Positions 14,337 to 17,770 of a DNA stretch of 17,770 nt are shown here, piece by piece. The translations under genes and the position numbers were made by a program. The first letter of the stretch is position 1. Each line of letters opens with the position of its first letter. The stretch comes from Thioalkalivibrio sp. Its GTDB lineage: Bacteria > Pseudomonadota > Gammaproteobacteria > Ectothiorhodospirales > Ectothiorhodospiraceae. Below the pieces are notes generated by a model. It saw only the letters and a list, made by a program, of their open reading frames with translations, made no database searches and was not told the origin of the DNA. The stretch is from NCBI GenBank assembly GCA_003555285.1, contig PWGH01000240.1:1-17770 (forward strand), written 5' to 3'.

Positions 14337-14366
14337 GCCCCTGTAGGAGGCGAACCCGCTCGGCGA
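14337..14366 (+). repeat. Degenerate REP-like sequence
   Basis: CCCTGTAGGAGGCGAACCCG followed by CTCGGCGA resembles the REP family of Pseudomonas and related gammaproteobacteria (TGTAGGAGCGAACCCGCTCGCGA type). The inner stem is weakened by an extra G. It lies between convergent genes, the usual REP location. There is only one copy in the window, so it cannot be confirmed here. Confidence 0.4.
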
Positions 14367-14367
14367 C

Positions 14368-14396
14368 GCCCTTCCCGGCGCAAGGCCGGGCAGGGC
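14368..14396. terminator. Probable terminator between convergent pmbA and the Lpd-like gene
   Basis: CCCGGC-GCAAG-GCCGGG (14374-14390) forms a perfect 6-bp stem. GCCC (14368-14371) and GGGC (14393-14396) extend it after a 2-nt internal bulge. On the plus strand TTGTTCATT follows, a short T-rich tail, so it can end the rng-pmbA transcript. It lies just before the stop of the minus-strand gene at 14405 and could also work in reverse. Confidence 0.6.
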
Positions 14397-14404
14397 TTGT
14401 TCAT

Positions 14405-15886
14405 TCATCCGCCCTGCGGGCCGGTTCCAAAAATAGAGGCCTGCAGGTGCCATTTGGCGGCGAGGGTTTCGGTTGCGTTGAGGATTTCCTCGGCGCGGGC
14501 CGGATGATTCCACGTGCCGCGGGCGATCCAGGCCAGCGCGGTCTCGCGATCGGGCGCGAGCGAGAGCAGGTGGATCAGTTCGCCGGCGTCGCTCCCGATG
14601 ATCTCGCCGCCCAACAGGGCACCACTGTCCAGATCCCCGAGCAGGCGCACGAAGCCCTCCGGCTCATCCTGTCCCAGGGCCCGGGGCGAGGTCTCGAAGG
14701 CCGCAAAGCCGACCGCCGGCTCCAGACCCGCATCCTCGGCCGCATCTTCGTCCAGGCCCAGGCGTGCCATCTCCACCGCGCTATAGACGACCATCGGCAC
14801 GAAGCGTCCGTCCTGCCTGCGCTCTCCGCCCAGGATGTTCTCCACGGCGGTACTGGCGTCGGACAACGCATGGTTCGCCGTCATCCAGCGCGAGGCGACG
14901 TCGCCGATCGCATAGATCGTCGGTACCGTGGTCTGCAGGGACTCGCGGCGTTCGATGAAGCCCTCGTCATCCGTGGCCACCCCGATCCGTTCCAGGCCCA
15001 GATCCTCGCTGCAGGGTCTGCGCCCGGTGCCCAGCAGCACCCAGTCGACGTGGACCGCTTCGCCGTCGGCCGTGGTGATGGTCACTGAAGAGCCGGTATC
15101 CGACGATCCGGGCTCCGAAGGGCGGGGGTCAATCCGCACGGCGGTATAGCCCGACACCTGTCTCGGGGTGATGCCGTGCAGGGTCAGTTGCGCCCGCAGC
15201 GTGGAGAGGGCCTGCGGGCTGAAGCCCAGGCGGGATAAGGGTGGCGAGCGCGCGAGCCAGGTGACCTCGCGCCCGAGCAACTGCAGGATGAACGCGAATT
15301 CGGTGGCGACCACACCGCTGCCGATCACTGCGACCCGGGATCCCTCCGGTGGCTGCTGGTCGAACAGCATGTCGGTGCTGAGGATCTGCCCTGCGTGCAG
15401 GGCAAAGGGTTCGGGTACGATCGGGGTCGCGCCGGTGGCGATGATGGTGTACCGCGCCTGCAGGACCTCGCGGCCTTGGGCGCCCGGCCCCGTGCCGGAG
15501 TCGTGCGCGAGCGTCTCGATCTCGAGGGTTTCCGGGTCGAGGAAACGGGCATGCCCCTCGCGAAACTGGACCTTCAGGTGCTTCAGATAGCTGCGATAGC
15601 TGTCGCGCACTGTGGTCACGACCGTGTGCTGGTGATCCCATGCCCCGTCGAGGTCCCCGGCCAGTGTGCCCCGAATGCCACGTCCGGAGAAATGGCGCTG
15701 CGCCGCGATCAGTCGGGCGCTGTGGTACCAGGCCTTCTTCGGTACGCAGCCCCGATTCAGACAGCAGCCGCCCCACTGCGCCCGCTCGATGATCACGACC
15801 TTCAGGCCGCGCAGGGCGCCGAGAACGGCGGCACGATAGCCGCCGGGGCCGCTGCCGATCACCGCGAGATCGAAGACGGTACTCAT
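14405..15886 (-). CDS. Dihydrolipoamide dehydrogenase-like pyridine nucleotide-disulfide oxidoreductase
   Basis: This 493-residue protein has the class I disulfide-reductase layout: an FAD dinucleotide fold with GSGPGG (11-16), the redox disulfide GGCCLNRGCVPKK (Cys42/Cys47), IIATGATP, a second Rossmann fold VAVIGSGVVATEFAFILQLLGREVTWLAR for NAD(P)H, the FAD motif TIYAIGDVA and a C-terminal dimerisation domain with the active-site dyad His461-Pro...Glu466. This pattern fits Lpd best, but no E1/E2 or lipoate genes are nearby, so the partner substrate is open. The usual acidic residue ending the second beta strand is not seen (LAR instead of VVE), so NADPH use is possible. The start at 15886 overlaps the DUF3108 stop (ATGA). 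An upstream extension to 15985 would encode repeat-derived residues and is rejected. A repeat-like loop SEPGSSDTGSS lies in the NAD domain. Confidence 0.9.
   Translation of the reverse strand: MSTVFDLAVIGSGPGGYRAAVLGALRGLKVVIIERAQWGGCCLNRGCVPKKAWYHSARLIAAQRHFSGRGIRGTLAGDLDGAWDHQHTVVTTVRDSYRSYLKHLKVQFREGHARFLDPETLEIETLAHDSGTGPGAQGREVLQARYTIIATGATPIVPEPFALHAGQILSTDMLFDQQPPEGSRVAVIGSGVVATEFAFILQLLGREVTWLARSPPLSRLGFSPQALSTLRAQLTLHGITPRQVSGYTAVRIDPRPSEPGSSDTGSSVTITTADGEAVHVDWVLLGTGRRPCSEDLGLERIGVATDDEGFIERRESLQTTVPTIYAIGDVASRWMTANHALSDASTAVENILGGERRQDGRFVPMVVYSAVEMARLGLDEDAAEDAGLEPAVGFAAFETSPRALGQDEPEGFVRLLGDLDSGALLGGEIIGSDAGELIHLLSLAPDRETALAWIARGTWNHPARAEEILNATETLAAKWHLQASIFGTGPQGG
15083..15120 (-). 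repeat. In-frame 15-bp imperfect duplication in the Lpd-like gene
   Basis: On the minus strand TCGGAGCCCGGATCG is followed by TCGGATACCGGCTCT, encoding SEPGS-SDTGS within RPSEPGSSDTGSSVTIT. The unit length and encoded motif resemble the repeat at the end of the neighbouring DUF3108 gene. It lies in a surface loop of the NAD(P)-binding domain, where Lpd homologues usually have a short turn. Confidence 0.65.
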
Positions 15887-16683
15887 TGCGCGACGCCGCC
15901 TGGTTCTGTCGACCCCGGTTCTGTCGATCCCGGGTCGTTCGACTCCGGATCCATTCGCTGTGGATCGATCAGCGGCTCGTGCCACTCGACTTGCGTCAGA
16001 TCCAGCTGATACACGGTCCCGTTGGTCTCGTAGTCGAAGCGGACCGGGAGATAGTGCAGATCGGGGGCGAACCAGGCCGCCAGTTCGACGTCGTTGCTGG
16101 TGTCCTTGCGCACGATCTGCACCGTGTCCTGGGTGCCGAGCGGCGTCTGAATCCGCTCTTCCCCACGATGCTCCAGCGAATACCGGCGCAGGCGGTCGCG
16201 TTCCAGCAGGTCGACGTGGATGTCGCCCTCGAATTCGCCGCTGCGCAGTCGCTGCATGATCAGGTAGAGGGAGGACAGAAAGTCCTGGGTCTGCGGTGGG
16301 ACCTCCACGGCAAAGCGCTCGCCGTTGATGTGCCCATGGGCGTGTTCCGTGGTCCAGTCGAAACGGGTTTCGACGATGCGGTCCCGGCGCGGTGTGACCT
16401 GTTGGGTTCGCGTCTGCAGCAGGCGCACACCGTTGTCCTCGGCTTGAAGCACGGACTCCCGATTGAACTCGAAGCGCCCGAGGACGCGTACGAATCCGGT
16501 GACGTGGGCATCCATCGCCATTCGCAAGTTGGCGCCCTCCTGGCTCAGGGTGCTCAACGCGACCAGGCGATTGCCGAGGAGATGGGCCTCATAGGTGGCG
16601 GTGTAGGAGGGGATCGGTGTGCCCGGTGTGGCAACCGCGGGTCCGGCCAGCGGCAGGAGGAGAATCAGGAGCAACCAACGCAT
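15883..16683 (-). CDS. DUF3108 periplasmic protein with a repeat tail
   Basis: This gene encodes 266 residues. A clear signal peptide MRWLLLILLLPLAGPAVA is followed by a mature protein with the DUF3108 pattern: SYTATYEAHLLGNRLVALSTL-x-x, then LGRFEFNRESVLQAEDNGVRLLQTRTQQVTPRRDRIVETRFDW and the C-terminal ELAAWFAPDLHYLPVRFDYETNGTVYQLDLTQVEW. The family is found next to purN in many gammaproteobacteria, and its function is unknown. The protein is expected in the periplasm or attached to the outer-membrane side. The ATG at 16681-16683 overlaps the purN stop (ATGA), and its own stop overlaps the next start in the same way. The last 20 or so residues, DPESNDPGSTEPGSTEPGG, come from a 15-bp tandem repeat and are not part of the family domain. 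Confidence 0.92.
   Translation of the reverse strand: MRWLLLILLLPLAGPAVATPGTPIPSYTATYEAHLLGNRLVALSTLSQEGANLRMAMDAHVTGFVRVLGRFEFNRESVLQAEDNGVRLLQTRTQQVTPRRDRIVETRFDWTTEHAHGHINGERFAVEVPPQTQDFLSSLYLIMQRLRSGEFEGDIHVDLLERDRLRRYSLEHRGEERIQTPLGTQDTVQIVRKDTSNDVELAAWFAPDLHYLPVRFDYETNGTVYQLDLTQVEWHEPLIDPQRMDPESNDPGSTEPGSTEPGGVAQ
15899..15952 (-). repeat. 15-bp tandem repeat at the 3' end of the DUF3108 gene
   Basis: Three full units and one partial unit are present, plus-strand CCTGGTTCTGTCGAC (15899-15913), CCCGGTTCTGTCGAT (15914-15928), CCCGGGTCGTTCGAC (15929-15943) and a diverged fourth. In frame on the minus strand they encode DPES-N, DPGST and EPGST. A multiple-of-three period keeps the frame, so copy-number change would only lengthen or shorten the tail. 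The array lies directly upstream of the Lpd-like gene start. Confidence 0.9.
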
Positions 16684-17417
16684 CAGGTGACCTCGGAAAG
16701 GGACTCGAGTTGGAGCGGCGCGTTCAATGGCCGCCCGTCGTACAACACCCTGTCGCCAGCGGCCTGAATCCGTCCTGAACAGATCAGCCTGAGGGCCGCG
16801 GGATACAGCCGGTGTTCGGCCGCCTGGACCCGTGCCGCCAGGGTTTCGGGGGTATCGTGTTCGTGCATCGGGACCGTACTCTGCAGGATTACCGGGCCTC
16901 CATCGAGTTCTGAGGTCACGAAGTGCACGCTGGCCCCGTGGCGGGTCTCGCCCGTGGCCAGTGCGCGGGCATGGGTGTCGAGACCGCGCAACTTCGGCAG
17001 CAGGGAGGGGTGTATATTGACCATGCGACCCGAAAATTGGTTCACGAAGTCCGGGGTCAGGATGCGCATGAAGCCCGCCAGGATGATCAGGTCCGGGTTG
17101 CACGCCGCGAGCGCGTGCCGCAGGGCCCGCTCGAAGCCTGCGCGATCCGCATGCTCTCGATGATCCACCACGGTTTGCGGGATGCCTGCGCGGTGCGCGA
17201 AGTGCAGGCCGGGGGCCTCGGGTCGGTTGCTGATCACGCATTCGACCCGGCCGTTGATGCGGCCCGCTGCGCAGGCTTCGATCACGGCCTGAAGATTGCT
17301 GCCCCGCCCGGAGATCAGGACCGCAAACCGCCAGGGCCGGCGCGCGCGCCCGTGTGCTGCGGGCGGAATCCCGCCCCCGGCCAAGGGGATGGCCGTGCCG
17401 TCCCCTTCGGTGCTCAT
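16683..17417 (-). CDS. purN: Phosphoribosylglycinamide formyltransferase (GART)
   Basis: PurN transfers a formyl group from 10-formyltetrahydrofolate to GAR, the third step of purine synthesis. Of 244 residues, the core shows FAVLISGRGSNLQAVIEA (31-48), LAGFMRILTPDFV, the catalytic segment MVNIHPSLLP (Asn134, His136) and GASVHFVTSELDGGPVI with Asp172. These are the complete active-site set. The core after residue 30 equals the normal length (about 212), so there is an N-terminal extension of about 29 residues, rich in Gly/Ala/Arg. I keep the ATG at 17415-17417 because it overlaps the purM stop (ATGA), a common purM-purN arrangement; a TTG at codon 12 is possible but lacks a ribosome site. Its stop overlaps the start of the DUF3108 gene. 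Confidence 0.95.
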   Translation of the reverse strand: MSTEGDGTAIPLAGGGIPPAAHGRARRPWRFAVLISGRGSNLQAVIEACAAGRINGRVECVISNRPEAPGLHFAHRAGIPQTVVDHREHADRAGFERALRHALAACNPDLIILAGFMRILTPDFVNQFSGRMVNIHPSLLPKLRGLDTHARALATGETRHGASVHFVTSELDGGPVILQSTVPMHEHDTPETLAARVQAAEHRLYPAALRLICSGRIQAAGDRVLYDGRPLNAPLQLESLSEVT

Positions 17418-17770
17418 GAGGCGGTGTAGTGCACCGTCGGCGTTCCGGATCCGGCGCGGACCTGGCCAATAGGCCAGGCGGTCACGCCTGCCTGTTCGAG
17501 CGCGGCGGTCGCTGCAGCGACGTCGGCGGCTGGCAGCACGGCCACCATGCCGATGCCGCAATTGAAGGTGCGCAGCATCTCGGCCTCGGCAATGCTGCCG
17601 GCGTGTTGCAGCCAGCCGAAGACCGCCGGACGGGGCCACGACGACAGGTCGATGTGGGCATCCAACCCCTGCGGCAGTACCCGCGGCAGGTTCTCGGTGA
17701 GGCCGCCGCCGGTGATGTGCGCCAACGCGTGCAGCCCCTGGGTCTGCAGCAGCGGCAGCAGGGCGCGGAC
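17414..17770 (-). CDS. purM: Phosphoribosylformylglycinamidine cyclo-ligase (AIR synthetase), C-terminal part
   Basis: The frame runs unbroken off the right edge, so only the last 118 residues of about 345 are present. They begin VRALLPLLQTQGLHALAHITGGGLTENLPRVLP, the conserved PurM segment, and include AEAEMLRTFNCGIGMVAVLP. PurM closes the imidazole ring of AIR (step five of purine synthesis) using ATP. The ATP-binding and GGET-type N-terminal parts lie outside the window. The stop overlaps the purN start by four bases, so purM and purN are translationally coupled. An internal ATG at 17723-17725 is not the real start, because coding similarity continues upstream of it to the edge. Confidence 0.96.
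   Translation of the reverse strand, partial: VRALLPLLQTQGLHALAHITGGGLTENLPRVLPQGLDAHIDLSSWPRPAVFGWLQHAGSIAEAEMLRTFNCGIGMVAVLPAADVAAATAALEQAGVTAWPIGQVRAGSGTPTVHYTAS

Noticed and set aside
15887..15985. Upstream extension of the Lpd-like protein by 33 residues
   Set aside because: The extra residues (RPGIDRTGVDRT) are the out-of-frame reading of the 15-bp repeat in the DUF3108 gene. The normal start MSTVFDLAVIGSGPGG with ATGA overlap is better.
16616..16627. GGTGTGCCCGGT identical to bases 2-13 of the left-edge repeat
   Set aside because: It is only 12 bases, inside coding sequence for PGTPIP, with no matching second arm. Treated as chance in GC-rich DNA.

Overview
The window looks like chromosomal core sequence from a high-GC gammaproteobacterium. 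The order rng - yhdP - tldD matches the arrangement in E. coli and many relatives. The protein types (CysL-like LysR regulator, PerM-type transporter, DUF3108, purMN) would fit a Chromatiales or Ectothiorhodospiraceae-like lineage, but that taxonomic placement is inference. No rRNA, convincing tRNA, CRISPR array, transposase or phage gene is visible.

Layout. Bases 1-351 carry no gene I can support, but start with a perfect 19-bp inverted repeat spanning 1-90. A small TM2-like membrane protein gene (minus strand, 352-921) is divergent from a CysL-like LysR regulator (1063-2007). Then, on the plus strand, come a glutamine-amidotransferase-fold protein that has lost its catalytic Cys and His (2064-2810), a small helical protein (about 2827-3204) and an AI-2E/PerM family membrane protein (3201-4319). 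After a short hairpin-rich gap comes rng (RNase G), yhdP (giant AsmA-like envelope lipid-transport protein), a nitrilase-superfamily amidase (Nit1-like), tldD, an unrecognised 87-residue gene, and pmbA/tldE. These probably form one long plus-strand transcription unit covering RNA decay, envelope lipid traffic, metabolite repair and peptide proteolysis.

From 14405 to the right edge everything is on the minus strand and is read from right to left: purM (C-terminal part only) > purN > a DUF3108 periplasmic protein > a dihydrolipoamide-dehydrogenase-like flavoprotein. All three junctions are 4-base ATGA stop/start overlaps, so the block is almost certainly one translationally coupled operon. The two blocks converge at 14288-14404, which holds a GC-rich hairpin terminator and a degenerate REP-like sequence.

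The most distinctive non-gene signal is repeated short tandem duplication. Period-13, -21 and -14 repeats occupy three intergenic gaps just upstream of strong ribosome binding sites. A 15-bp repeat encoding (D/E)PGS(T/S) pentapeptides occurs in two adjacent genes. Smaller in-frame duplications occur inside yhdP. The most interesting genes are the catalytically dead amidotransferase-like protein, the unknown gene between the two subunits of the TldD/E protease, and the orphan Lpd-like enzyme at the end of a purine operon. I see no clear-cut novel defence or mobile system; most of the window is conserved housekeeping sequence.
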